From Zerene cesonia (Eukaryota; Arthropoda; Insecta; Lepidoptera; Pieridae), in contig NC_052113.1 of NCBI RefSeq assembly GCF_012273895.1, forward strand, positions 4,950,195 to 5,014,194: DNA of 64,000 nt, in the 5' to 3' direction. Below, one piece after another: positions 13,171 to 25,689 of the stretch. The notes beneath the pieces were generated by a model, which saw nothing but the letters and a program-made list of their open reading frames with translations, was not told the origin of the DNA and did no database searches. The translations under genes and the position numbers were made by a program. Position 1 is the stretch's first letter, and each line of letters begins with the position of its first letter.

Positions 13171-15059
13171 GTAAGGATGTTTTTAATATTAAACATACAT
13201 ATATTAACAAACGAGAAACACGAGAAACAAAAAAAAATCATCATGGTCTTATAAACATTGAATATTTATACAAAGATACATTTCGAACACATGATTACAC
13301 TCACGTAATCATCTCGCAAGCATCATTAACGATATCAATATATAAATACTGATGGAAGCGTGAACCGGGCAATATCTCTCTCCCAAGTCCCAACAAATTA
13401 ATTGAATGCGCATGAAACATATCGCACGAGTAATCAGTATTGCAAATACAACGATTAGAACTTCCACCTTTACAAATGTGCTAAGTGAGTCCTAGCGAAT
13501 ATTGCAGTGCATATTTGCTTTGATAAACATACGTATTAACAAGTCATTTGTTCAGTACCTGTGTAACATCTTACTTTACTATTTGTATTGCTAATTCGTA
13601 TGTGCAAACTGGGATTTTGTTAAACAAACGAGCGGGCAGATGCGTGAGCGTTGTTGTGAAATATATCTGTTACATTGTACCTACATTATTATAGGTTGGT
13701 ATATTCAGAGACAGGTTTGTTTTGAGCTTCTTTTTCGTTTGGAATTGTCACGTAAAACATGTAAAGATACCTAAGCATCATGACAATAACAACAATAATC
13801 ACATGTTACAATAACAATAGAAAAACTTATTAAATTTAGCTTAATTTAAATACACTTCCATAGTTTTTAAATTAATTTTAAAGTCATTCTATAGATAACT
13901 TTTTTATTGGTGTTGAAATCTACAATGAGCTTTTATTTATATATTAAGGCATATACGAACAATACAATTTATAAATAAGGCAAAGCAATTGCCCTACAAA
14001 GATGTAATAAAATACAATTCCAGCGCCCACCTGAGTATACCATGAGAATAGTGACAATTAGGTGTCCACGGTTGGCCCTTAGCAATATTTTTGAAACATT
14101 TAGCAAACTGCAAATATAAACTAAATTCCAGTTAGCAACTAGAAGCTAGTTAGAATTTCATAACCTGGTGCCATATTTCGTTCAAGTGTGATGCAATATT
14201 GGATTGTATACAAAAATTTGTATGGATTCCATAATTCAAATACATTCTTATAATAATTTCAACTAAATGTAAAATATTTACTAAACAATGAAATTCGGAA
14301 AACAAACTAATTTAGATATTTCATTCAAACTCTTTTACATGAAATGTCACCGATCTTTTATTAGAGATCTTTTATGTTTTTTATGGTCGGTTAAAAATCG
14401 CTACATTAATAACTGTTCATACCAATGTAATACAAAATTACAAATAATTGCATAGATCATAGATATATAATGTCATAAAGAGATTCAGCTCTTTAACTGA
14501 GATGATTGAAATGAAATGGTCTTTGACTGAATTAGGTACACCTATTCTGACCGTATTATGGCTAATTTAGCTTTATGAAAGACACGGAAATGAAGAAAGC
14601 TACCCGTTTAACCTATTTATATTCATGTAATATACATATTAAGTAAATATATTTATATCACTTTTTTTCGTTGGTAGTGTTGCATACAATAACAGCGTTG
14701 ACATTCAAAATTCAATTATTTAAAATGTGTGTTTAATCTTTTATGCATCTTCGACTCGGTCGGGTAACATACTATTGTGAAAATGTCTTTTGAACTGCGC
14801 TTTAGTTGAATTGTTTGTTTATTTTGATGATAATCACATTAAAAAAATCGGATAACATTTAATTCAAACCAATTAATTTATACGGAAAAAGATAATTGTA
14901 GACAATTATTTGAGTTTGGATATCCGATAACCAACTGATAATCGTTGCAAATTATAACAATTATAGTTTTTCGTTTAACGGCATTCGAAGTGAGAGGTGC
15001 TCTGTATCTACTCCTTAATACCAGTGCATACGTGTTATGGCGCTTGACGCAATGCTCAC
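13171..15059. other. AT-rich DNA without recognisable genes
   Basis: No repeat family and no exon-like segment with paired splice sites was found. If the 13116 exon is real this is its downstream intron. Confidence 0.5.
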
Positions 15060-15107
15060 CTGCGGTATATGGAACAAAACGACTTGATTACTGCATTCCA
15101 TTTCCAT
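15060..15107 (-). CDS. Candidate short first coding exon
   Basis: Read on the minus strand, the ATG at 15107-15105 starts MEMECSNQVVLFHIPQ, 16 codons, and runs in phase 0 into a consensus donor CAG|GTGAGC, with the intron starting at 15059. An in-frame TAG lies six bases before the ATG, so if the exon is coding this ATG is its start. The start context is weak (T at -3, G at +4). No downstream exon was identified and the peptide was not recognised. A chance donor is a real alternative. Confidence 0.25.
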
Positions 15108-16121
15108 AAACAGCTAGCTGTTAAGTGTTATCCGCGCTTGATTTACAATTTATAATATAACATACAATGAGCCTTTGTTTCGAATTAATGAGCTGAAAAA
15201 ACGCGGAAATTGCGTCAGCCGCTAGGAAAATCTATTTATGTCCAAGTTTACGTTTGATCTGGCGACACGATACGTATTTTTTGTTGCAGTTACGTCGTGT
15301 GAAATTCTATGTATTAAATACATGTTTTATTATGTAAGTATTTATGAAAATGTTGTAGAATGTAATGGAATTGAATTGCAAAAAATGTAATGTACGTATA
15401 AACATAGATTTATATGCATAATTACGGTTGTGTTTTCAAATGTTGTCTCTGTACTCAACTAGCCATATTATATTTAACTTTAATCAAAATAGTGATAATG
15501 CAACGTTTTAAAAATAATTATTAAAATCACGCAGTAACATTATATTATTATATTATTCATCTCATATACATATCATATCATATACATTATCTACTATTCA
15601 TCCTTAGATTTAATGAATTCGCTTAAAGGTCCACCACCAGGTCCAGGTCCACTGGAGCATGTGTAAATGAGTTTCTTAATAAATAGGAATACCTATGTAA
15701 TATGTTTTATGTGTTATGTGAGAAAGAATTTATTGATGCTGAATGAACATAATATAGCAATGTTTGAATACTTTCTCACGGTCGCCTCTAGTCGCGATTT
15801 CGACAATCATCCTTATGTAACACTATATTGTTAATAAATTAAACTAACGGCGGTATTCATAAGCAATTATCAGCGTTCGTGGATATTAAACGGGATATTA
15901 TTACACAGGTAGATAAGAGATTGCACTTTGTTATCTATGATAATAAAATAGGATGTTCTAAGACGAACATTTGTTGTCACGTAGTGAGAGGTATGGTTAC
16001 GTAAATGAGCGTTAAAGTGCACTGATCATTATGGGATTTGCAGATTTTGTTAACGAAAAATGATTAAATTTGATATTTATTTAATTCATTATATATCCCA
16101 GAACTTGGTACCTTTCTTACC

Positions 16122-16258
16122 AGGTTGCCTGACAGAGATTGCTCTTTAGCAATAACGCCGCCTCTTGTACAAACAATGCCGTTCTTGTTCTGTTTATTGT
16201 TCTCTTGTGGTTTCTGTCTAAGTTTGTGCAATAAAGTATTATAAATAAATAAATAAAA
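16122..16258 (+). mobile_element. LINE 3' tail fragment (Jockey-like group, tentative)
   Basis: It begins AGGTTGCCTGACAGAGATTG, continues CTCTTTAGCAATAACGCCGCC, and ends with an AATAAAG signal near 16230 and a TAAATAAATAAATAAAA tail. The same motif recurs at 29894. This 3' end is remembered as that of a common lepidopteran non-LTR retrotransposon. Only about 140 bases remain, as expected for 5'-truncated insertion, and no reverse transcriptase is present. The Jockey assignment is from memory. Confidence 0.65.
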
Positions 16259-18919
16259 CGCTGTTAGTGCTGGTGGAACATGTGATTAGTTGACAACGAG
16301 TGACGAGTTTATCAATCGTATAATAATCGTATCGTTGAAATACATTGCAAATCTTTGACATTTCACTTATTAATATTGAATTTATTACTAGCAGTAGTTT
16401 ACAGCACAAGGAAACAGTGTTAATTAACATGTTTTAACGCATAACATAAACACTAAAGATTAAGATTGAGCAACACAAATGGCACAGTGGTGCAAGACCG
16501 CGGAGTGTTCTACAAATATTTTCGCTGCATACGCAAACACTTGCGTGTCAAAAGCGAATGATAAAATCGTGATCTTGAATTCGAATCTCGAGAGACAGCG
16601 CGGAGGTTTCTCAACGTTAAGGAGCATAGTGAATCTCGTTTTAGCATCATTAGTCCGTGAACCATTGTTTTGACTGTTATTTTTGGACCGCATCGGATTG
16701 TCCGGCTAACGAATGTGACCGAACGAACCAAGGCTGGGAGTCGTGAATTAATTTTATTCAAAAGGAATGGATAAACATTGCGTCCGCTATGCAATCTGTT
16801 TGTTTTTGCCGTGTCACTATAATTTAACCTGCATATTTCGCATACCGTAATTACGGTGTATTTATAGCTTGCGACCTCGAAAAGTGAATTCAATTCTGTG
16901 GTCTTGCTTTGTAAAAATAAATAGGAATATGCCATAAAGAATGTTTGTGCATTTTTATACTGTAATTAACTATGTAAGGGCATCATAATTATAACATATT
17001 ATGACAATCATAGGTACACACACAATAATTATCTTTATCATTTGTAGTATGACTTCACTATTTCAATTATGAATGTTGACGACGTAATATTTAAAATCGT
17101 TTGAATTTTAAATGCTCCATTAATAAAACAATTTTCAAGTGATTGAAATTAATTGCATAGTTAACATTGTCAAAAATTAATAAATGACCGATGCGTTAAT
17201 CGCCTTGGGTGGTCGTTGAGGCTTACGTTACGAGTGACCAGTTTATGAAGACCCTCTGGTGATTTCATGATCTTATTCCCTATAACTGATGTGAAAATTT
17301 GTGAAGTAAGATGAAAGGCCTTTATTGAGTGGTCGGACAACACATATGACGAAACATTTAAACGACTCCAAACTGTCTCAGCGAAAGTGTGCGAACTAAA
17401 CCCACTCTAGCGTTGTTTGCATAATTTCTGGCAATTCATCAAGTTTATTTTATCAAATGATCAGGCAGTGGGAGGTATGTTTTGACTTGTGAGAAAAATT
17501 TCTAGCCGTGTTCGTGCATTATCTTGAAAATACATTAATCCTGTAGATAAATACGAGGAAGTAAAAGATTCAACAGTTGAAAATAACTGCGTTGTTTTTG
17601 CTTCGTTGATGAAACGAAACTTGCCACAAAAAGCTTGTTAAGACGCTTTTATAAGAAATTCATTATTTGCCTTATGGTGTTAGACCGTAAAATTTGTTTT
17701 AAATAACCTTATCAGAACTGTTTACTTTGTTTAAAATAATTACCACCTGGGAGTACAATGAATGGCTTCTAATAACATGTGGCGTGGGGCGTGTTACGTA
17801 ATATAAAACAAAGAAATTACGTATTCTATCCAATTTCTGGTTAAACTAATTGTATTATGTTTTAAGAATTAGGAGGTAAGTATTTTTTAAGCAGAGGCTG
17901 AGAAATGTTAATTCTTTTTATATTGAATAACATAGACTCGAAAAATAGAGAACATTTCATCAAAAGCTCGCGTATAAAACAGACTTATGATTACATAGTT
18001 ATCGCGTCATCTTCCCGCGTGTTAAAAAACGAAAACAAATACGAAGATCTCAATAAGAGTGATCAATGTCCTTCAAACAAGTTACAGTATAAATATCTTG
18101 TATCGGTGCAGACGAGGTGTGTGGCCGTGAACAGGTTTGGCCCTTACAAGAAAAAGCCATTCAGCTCACTACGGCGGCTTACTAACGAGTGTAGAGATTT
18201 TGGGCGCACCTTCAATGGAATCACTTTCTATAATACGTTCTTCATACCAAGGTGTTAGAAGGTTAATACTTACTACACTATTATTGTAAATGCGAAGGTG
18301 AGTTTAGGAGTTAATGTGTACAACATATTTTAATTAATTCTTTTTGCAAACAGATTCTGGTTCTCTATAATTTCTTTTGTAGAAACAAAATAGGAGAAAA
18401 ATCAAAAGAAGGCTAATATTATTATATTAGTATATAAGTATTAAAAAGAAACAGCAACATAACATTATCATTATGAGTTATGTTATCTATATGCATGCCT
18501 ATTAATCATAATATAACTGGATGTCAGAAATATGAAAGAAAAGCCGAAAACTTGTTTCTGATGTTCAAAGAAATTGTAAGAGTTATCACATCTAGTTACA
18601 TAAAATAATGTTAAAGCCACAGAGTAAAATATCGCAGTTTCCGAGAAAGCATTAATTTCAGTGAAGATTATGATCAAGCGGCAGACTTTTTAAACTTTTA
18701 CCTCGTGTAAATATTATCAATTCTTTATGATTGATGACTGCATTACAGTATTAAAATAATTGAGTCTATATTTATTATGATAAAAATTAGATTGACACTA
18801 TCACATATGTGTGTCGACATGCAAATAATGAATTACCTCTGCTATTAAACCACTAGACCGTCACTGGAAGCTTATATTGAGATGGCACATCCGTTTCCGT
18901 CGTTTTTCTACCTGTTTCG
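16259..18919. other. AT-rich DNA with two longer open frames, no supported gene
   Basis: Two of the longest gap-free open frames in the window are here: 16510-16935 (-, 141 codons) and 17905-18258 (+, 117 codons). The first sits in a G+C-richer patch where several frames on both strands are open at once, which argues for composition rather than coding. The second has its G+C-richer part at 18100-18220, encoding RCVAVNRFGPYKKKPF. Neither resembles a family known to me. An AAG|GTGAGT donor-like site occurs at about 18296 but lies beyond the stop of the second frame. Confidence 0.4.
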
Positions 18920-19919
18920 NNNNNNNNNNNNNNNNNNNNNNNNNNNNNNNNNNNNNNNNNNNNNNNNNNNNNNNNNNNNNNNNNNNNNNNNNNNNNNNNN
19001 NNNNNNNNNNNNNNNNNNNNNNNNNNNNNNNNNNNNNNNNNNNNNNNNNNNNNNNNNNNNNNNNNNNNNNNNNNNNNNNNNNNNNNNNNNNNNNNNNNNN
19101 NNNNNNNNNNNNNNNNNNNNNNNNNNNNNNNNNNNNNNNNNNNNNNNNNNNNNNNNNNNNNNNNNNNNNNNNNNNNNNNNNNNNNNNNNNNNNNNNNNNN
19201 NNNNNNNNNNNNNNNNNNNNNNNNNNNNNNNNNNNNNNNNNNNNNNNNNNNNNNNNNNNNNNNNNNNNNNNNNNNNNNNNNNNNNNNNNNNNNNNNNNNN
19301 NNNNNNNNNNNNNNNNNNNNNNNNNNNNNNNNNNNNNNNNNNNNNNNNNNNNNNNNNNNNNNNNNNNNNNNNNNNNNNNNNNNNNNNNNNNNNNNNNNNN
19401 NNNNNNNNNNNNNNNNNNNNNNNNNNNNNNNNNNNNNNNNNNNNNNNNNNNNNNNNNNNNNNNNNNNNNNNNNNNNNNNNNNNNNNNNNNNNNNNNNNNN
19501 NNNNNNNNNNNNNNNNNNNNNNNNNNNNNNNNNNNNNNNNNNNNNNNNNNNNNNNNNNNNNNNNNNNNNNNNNNNNNNNNNNNNNNNNNNNNNNNNNNNN
19601 NNNNNNNNNNNNNNNNNNNNNNNNNNNNNNNNNNNNNNNNNNNNNNNNNNNNNNNNNNNNNNNNNNNNNNNNNNNNNNNNNNNNNNNNNNNNNNNNNNNN
19701 NNNNNNNNNNNNNNNNNNNNNNNNNNNNNNNNNNNNNNNNNNNNNNNNNNNNNNNNNNNNNNNNNNNNNNNNNNNNNNNNNNNNNNNNNNNNNNNNNNNN
19801 NNNNNNNNNNNNNNNNNNNNNNNNNNNNNNNNNNNNNNNNNNNNNNNNNNNNNNNNNNNNNNNNNNNNNNNNNNNNNNNNNNNNNNNNNNNNNNNNNNNN
19901 NNNNNNNNNNNNNNNNNNN
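18920..19919. other. Assembly gap, 1000 N
   Basis: A single run of exactly 1000 N, a round length that suggests a fixed-size scaffolding placeholder rather than a measured gap. Open frames reading through it are artefacts. Confidence 0.98.
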
Positions 19920-22627
19920 TGCTATTAAATTTGGCAACAAACACGGTAAACTGTTAAGATCTAGCTCAAAAGTTTGTCGTATATTTTGTTTCATAATGAA
20001 ATAAGTATGTGTAATTTATATGTAATATTATTTCATAGTATTCTTTCGAAAGATTACGATGACTATTTGCGAAATTATGATTCATGTGACGGTTCAGTGA
20101 CATTATTATAGCATGAATTATAAGGTCCCAACATTGCATATAGTCGTGTTTGGGTAAGATTACAGGGGATACGCAAATTTTTGATTATAACTATTCATAG
20201 AAAAACTATCGTACTTTTCAGTTCTTTCTCATATAGTCCGGTCTCTGATCCATATTCTGGCGTAGCAATTGTATTCGTGATATTTAATAAGTAATAAGTA
20301 GAATTTTATATAAAAACAGCACTCAGTTGAAACTTACTCTTGTAAATGTTTACGTGAATGTGAGAAGAGAGGAGACAACACATTTTTGTAATAACCAATC
20401 AGTAAATTATCTACATTATAACATAACGGGGGAATTTGTTCGACAGGATAATCAGACTATCATCTTGTTATGCTAATTGATTTGATAAAAATACAAATAA
20501 TTATCATAGGATTTGTTCTATATTAAGTCAAGAAACTTCAATGAGCGAACCATAATTGTTTTCCTTCCCATTCAATCAAACAAAAGGCGCAACATAAAAC
20601 AAGATGGATTCGAGTGACAGCAACACAAACCCCTTCAAGGGTCTCAGCACTCCCTTTGCGAATCGTTCGCTCGAAGTGTTGGTACAATGACTGAGGAATG
20701 ACGTTCCTCCTCATCGGTCATGTGGCTGGGTGCGAGAAGAAAGTTGTAGCGTGGGCGAACATTGATAAGGCCCGTTTAGAATTCCGTGAGAATACACGCC
20801 TGACATCTAACTATGCGCTTTGCCAACCAAAACTATTTTTATGTTGGAATTAATTGCTGTTTACTTTTCTCACATTAAGTCTAGATGTTGTTGGGTGAAA
20901 CCGTTTTTATGTTAATAAATTGTTTATTTTTATATTTGTTGAATGAATCATAGAATAATTTATTAAATATTCGACTTAAATATCCGTTTCGAGTCATTTA
21001 GTCGTAATCAATTTAAAAAGTAGGATAAAATAGTAAACACAAGTAAAATATATTATTTGTTATGCTTATAACGTATGTATGACGATGTACATAATTTAAT
21101 TATGCACATAAGTTTTTTTTCAGCCAAGTGCGTTCGTTCTGTTGCTCATTTACTATGTTAAAGTTAATCTATGCTTACAACAACGCTTAACGATCTCAAT
21201 TGTACAAACAGAAACTTCGCCTAAAAGTATTTCTGTGTTACCGTTAGTGTCCTAACGATCCACTTAGAATTAGCTTGACACTTAACAAACGTGACTGCGG
21301 ACCTATTTTGGAATTGTTGGTTTGTGGCACACGCAAATCTTATCAGGTAGGCAACCGGCGAAGCGTGATCTTGACCTCAGCGGTGACTCACTGCATAGTC
21401 TGCTCCTCTGACTTTAATTATGTGGGAAGAAACGCATAAACATAGATTTATAGGTATAGATTCGTTCTTAAGCAATGTTTTTTTATAGTTTCGCGTTTTG
21501 GGTTTCTTCTTTTATTTGTTTCATTCCGCTACATGAGGCTATTTATATTTTTGGGAAGGTAAAAAGTAATTTACTTCCAAGCATAAACGTTTCAGGCTTG
21601 TAAAAGTATTTTTTTATTAAATTGCTTAAATTGTTAGTTGTAGTTTGTTGATATAAATACAAAAAAGATTGCCCTCCTGTCGCTGTACGATGAAAATCTT
21701 TATCCGCATAAATCTATAAATTTATTAATAAGTCAAGCTATCTTTAAAGGCAGTTATAACATCTAGTTAGCCTATTAACATTTTTACACACATGAGCAGA
21801 AATAACAATTTAAAATGGTTACACAAGTCACATCAACTTAATAAAATCTATAAACCTCCATAGAGTAAATTAATCAGAGATAAGTACTGTAAACTAATTA
21901 CAAGATATCTTTAACGCACACCTTAAACACCGGATTAGATATCGGCCCACATTTAACAGATGATTTATTATAAAATTTATTTTCCAATCAATTCTCGATT
22001 CGACACATAAGATTATAAGCTGTGAAGCTAATAGCGTAAAAAGTAAACTTTATTAAACGGTTATAAAAAAAAGAAAGCTAAAATGATGGATTTTATTTAT
22101 GGAGCCCTTAGAATTTTATTAGTCTTGACACATGATGAACAAGTTAAAATCTTTTTCATTCGTATGCGCAGTTGTTTCGTCATTTTCACTTTTAGAGAAA
22201 TTTAAATATAAAGCAAAACTGCTATTTTTATGCTGGCCATAACTTTTAATGTCTATCAACTTTTTTGTCACGTTTTTTTATTAATGAAAAATATGGCAAT
22301 AAATAAGAAAACTTCATGCACATAGTGAGAAAATGTATAAATTGATTGGATCAATGGCGTAATGGTTTTGGTCTATAGGTTTAGAATAAATCCAAGTAGT
22401 TAAGATATCGTTCTAAAGGAATTATTGTACGAAGACTAAGATTATTTTATAGATAGAATACTAAATACTATATACTATGCATTTTGCTCATAAATCCATG
22501 GTCCATCAAATAAATGTGTGTTCTGTACGTGTATTTTACAGTAAATCAAAAACCGAATCCTATATTAAACAAACAAATATCCAATGATTATTTTGAAATC
22601 AAATAAAAACAAGTTGTCAAAACTTAC
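19920..22627. other. AT-rich DNA without recognisable genes
   Basis: No repeat family or paired splice sites were recognised. A G+C-richer patch at 20600-20760 and another at 21290-21410 carry no sustained reading frame. Confidence 0.5.
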
Positions 22628-22800
22628 ACTGGTGCCGTAGTTAGTCAATTTGTTTAGTATTCCGTACAAGTCAAAGCGTGAGTAATCGTGGTCTCCTTTG
22701 ACGGTGCGACACCCCGCTTTGTCCGATGTTCCGGGACTTCGTGACCAACACAATCCGTCCACCATTAATGTTAATATACCTATTTATCGAGTGCTATATC
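22628..22800 (-). CDS. Candidate first coding exon, unidentified protein
   Basis: Read on the minus strand, the ATG at 22765-22763 opens 46 codons that end exactly at a consensus donor (ACCAGT|GTAAGTT; intron from 22627, phase 0). The peptide starts MVDGLCWSRSPGTSDKAGCR and ends ILNKLTNYGTS. It is polar, of mixed composition, and clearly richer in G+C than its surroundings, as expected of real coding sequence. A good acceptor (CCGTATCTTCAG, ending 22801) precedes it, giving a 173-base exon with 35 bases of leader. An in-frame TAA in that leader makes the ATG the first possible start. No signal peptide, membrane segment or known motif was recognised, and the family is unknown to me. This is the strongest exon candidate in the window. 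Confidence 0.5.
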
Positions 22801-22902
22801 CTGAAGATACGGAAATGACAACGGGATACTTTGAGCATCCACTCATACAATATGAGAGCTAATGTTTCAAATTGACTCACGCGATGAAACCAAAAGTTTC
22901 AT
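22801..22902 (-). other. Possible upstream 5' exon end and 80-base intron
   Basis: On the minus strand a donor CATCGC|GTGAGTCAAT lies at 22881/22880, exactly 80 bases before the acceptor at 22801, a normal size for a short insect intron. The exon end carries an ATG at 22902 encoding MKLLVSS. Spliced to the next exon this frame reaches a TAA after five more codons, so it would be a short upstream frame in the leader and not the main start. Confidence 0.3.
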
Positions 22903-23959
22903 GGTGCATAAATAAATGCACACAGTTACAGATTTTGTAACTTTTAATTGCGTTATCACTTGGAATCAAATAAGAATACATTCAGAGTTTTTACATAATA
23001 TATTCTTTGCAGATTCTGGCATGCCATGATTGGAGAGAAATGTGTAAGTGAGAACTAAAACAATAATCTCATTATTCGTATATTTGGATTTCCTTTCATT
23101 CGAGTTTTTATTGTATCTTTATTATTCTAAGTACCGGTTGTTTATAAAAGTAAATGCTATCTCGATTATTTATTCGCGTATTGATTATTCCCAAACGCAC
23201 TGATATGTTATATCCTCGGTTTGTCAAGTCATTATTAACGCTGCACTTTTGTAAATATCACACAGGAACAAACATGGGTCAGGCATAAGCGAGGAATCGT
23301 GTCTCGACCATCGTTAAAAGTATTGCCCGTTCACGAAATTAATTTACTTTAGTGTACACTGTAGATAGTAAATGTGCGACTGTAACAAGACACGCACGGT
23401 TATGTAATTTTTTATTGTCATGTCTGTGGAAATCATCCTTAGACTATTAAGAAACTAAATTACCCAAGATAGTTTTGAAGAACTCTCTAAAACAGGTATG
23501 GCGCTTGTAAGAGCGATATTACGGTTTCAAACGTTATGCAAAGAGCTTTTTAGATATTAGAGTAAGATATCGCCTATCGTTTTAATACATATGTTAAAAA
23601 TAAAATGTTTTATACGTTATGTACCCTGTTTTGTATCTTAATGTGTATAGTAAAAACTTTATAACATTACAGAGTTAAATGTTGAAATTGGTCCCGTCAA
23701 AATTTACATTACCAATACGTATCGGCATGTTAACTTGTATTTTATAAGTAAAAAACATGTCGTGCATTAATGAATTTTAACTCTCAGTTTAAAACCACAA
23801 CAGCAATACATTTCTTTAAAGTTAACGAAGATTTATATTAAGAATTAAGGTTAGGAATTTTTTCGTTAATCTTTAATCATATCGCGCATAAATTACAGGC
23901 GTACTGTCGTTGATACTTCGTAAGATAGTTACTAGTAGTAAGTATTTGAAAACTGAAAA

Positions 23960-24168
23960 TCCTACTAATATTATAATTGCGAAAGTTTGTAAGGATGTGT
24001 GTGTGCTTGTTGCTCTTTCACGCAAAAACTACTGAACCGATTGCAATAAAATTTGGTACGTAGAGAGCTGGACAACTGGAATAACATATAGGCAAACATA
24101 TAGACTTTTTATCCCGATATTCCTACGGGATACGGACTTATGAGGGTGAAACCACGGGGCGCAACTAG
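23960..24168 (+). mobile_element. Non-autonomous Helitron, intact ends
   Basis: It starts TCCTACTAATATTATAATTG directly after A and ends GGGGCGCAACTAG directly before T: the Helitron pattern of 5'-TC, CTAG-3' and insertion between A and T without target duplication. The body has TTTCACGCAAAAACTACTGA, then AACCGATTGCAATAAAATTT, then TTATCCCGATATTCCTACGG. At 209 bases it has no room for the Rep/helicase and would have relied on an autonomous partner. Related copies lie at 26881, 32396, 48496 and 50906. Confidence 0.85.
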
Positions 24169-25448
24169 TAACTTCATAACTAAAAAGCCTCTGAGTCGGG
24201 TTTCGATTTCAAACAATGTAACATTTATCAAAATCACCACGTTTGAACTTTTGAACTATATATACCTAAGCTCTTTGTCTTTTATGAATGTTGGTTCAAG
24301 CTAGCTAAACGAATAACGTAGTCACCTAGTTACGCATCCACATTCTTACGGACGGGAAGTACACAAATCCGGTGTCTTTATACCGTATTCGGGATAAATA
24401 ATTTCTCACCGCAACTCTAGAGATACTCTGTCTGCGGTATTTGGCACATTTACCAGTCAATGTTACGGTTGGCTTTATCTTTGCCGCAATGATGTTCCCA
24501 CTGAGTGCTTCTACGAAACTATGATTTCCTGTAAGCGTGAGGTTTCTAGAGACTATCACAATGATTAATTGTTTATTTTCTCTTCAAATTTAGCGAGATG
24601 AATTCGTGAAAATGTTGAGGCTAATTCTGTAATTCCTATGTGTTTTCGATTTTTCAGAGGAATTACGTATTCTAAATCTGTATACATTATCGTTTTCACA
24701 GATTAGTCAGTATGCATATTGTATGGTATAAATTGTGTGAATTCTGAGAAGCAATTATAGCCTCTCTTATTTTTGCTGTAGAATTTATATATAGGAATAC
24801 TTATTAAAAAGGTCCATCCAATATTAGCTTTATATGATCCTTCGTACGATAGCTTATACTGATTATAAGTATCCTAACATAGGTAACATGGCCACAGCTG
24901 TTTAGTTGTGTTTTTCTTGTTTAGATCTAATAATAGCAATAGTGAGTTGGTAAAGCATTTCACGTTCATTAGAAGCTTCTTTTTCTGTAAAGAATGATGT
25001 CCGCATTTTTGCGCATATTTATTTTGTACCGAAGAATGTTTTTCTCTTAATTAACTGCTGCATTTTATGTATTTGTACATATCACGTATTTTAATTCTAT
25101 CGTTAGCGGATGAAACAATGTAAAAAGTAAGTTCAGTGAGCGTTGAGATTGAAAACTTCGTTAAAAATAAAACAAACTTTCAGTATTTACAATTCAGAAC
25201 ATATGTTACGCAGTCGCTATCTCGAAAGTTTATTTGAGACGATTATAACTGATATTCAAGTCACAGCAGTGTATGTCGATATCTATCTGAATTCACATTA
25301 AAATAGCGTTTAAATACATTATAATAATACACAGTATATAAGTAATAACTTACGTAAGCGGCTTTGCCTGTGAAGGAAAGGAAAAGATAGGCGGACTTGG
25401 GTCTTGTTAGTATAATTCCTGTTCCATTTCCGTCTTCCTCGGATCTCA
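24169..25448. other. AT-rich DNA, no supported gene
   Basis: A 77-codon minus-strand frame at 24559-24326 has moderate G+C but no convincing splice sites or recognisable product. The rest is stop-broken. Bases 25369-25448 may be the decayed 3' part of the Helitron-like element that follows. Confidence 0.45.
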
Positions 25449-25558
25449 AAGTATATCTTGGCTAAAATTCATCCAAATTGGTTCAGCGGTTTCGGTGCGA
25501 AGAAGAGACACCGACAGATAGACAGAGTTACTTTCGCATTTATAATATTAGTAGGGAT
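25449..25558 (-). mobile_element. Helitron-like element, reverse orientation, second type
   Basis: Reading in reverse from 25558, the sequence begins TCCCTACTAATATTATAAAT directly after A, then has a CTGTCTATCTGTC run and the block GCTGAACCAATTTGGATGAA. The 5' TC terminus is exact. The 3' CTAG end was not found and the low-coordinate boundary is approximate; decayed sequence may extend to about 25350. Confidence 0.6.
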
Positions 25559-25689
25559 AAAAAAAATTACAAAAATGTAGTGATATGTAACCATAAAACA
25601 ATCAAAATATTTGCCACGGAAACGAAATAGTTAAAAAGTTTCTAAATTATATAAACATCATTGTTTCTCTAAGTTTGTAACCGTTCAAT

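Noticed and set aside
18853..20004. Four open frames of 348-377 codons across the gap
   Set aside because: They consist almost entirely of N and only a few real codons at either end.
24326..24559. 77-codon minus-strand frame near a GTAAGA donor-like site
   Set aside because: No acceptor, no recognisable product, and the donor would be inside the last codons; treated as chance.
25354..25367. 14-base microexon on the minus strand with excellent splice sites (TTTCCTTTCCTTCACAG before, GTAAGTTATT after)
   Set aside because: It lies at the decayed 3' side of the Helitron-like element at 25449 and the GGCAAAGCCGC string is typical of such element ends; 14 bases would also shift the frame.
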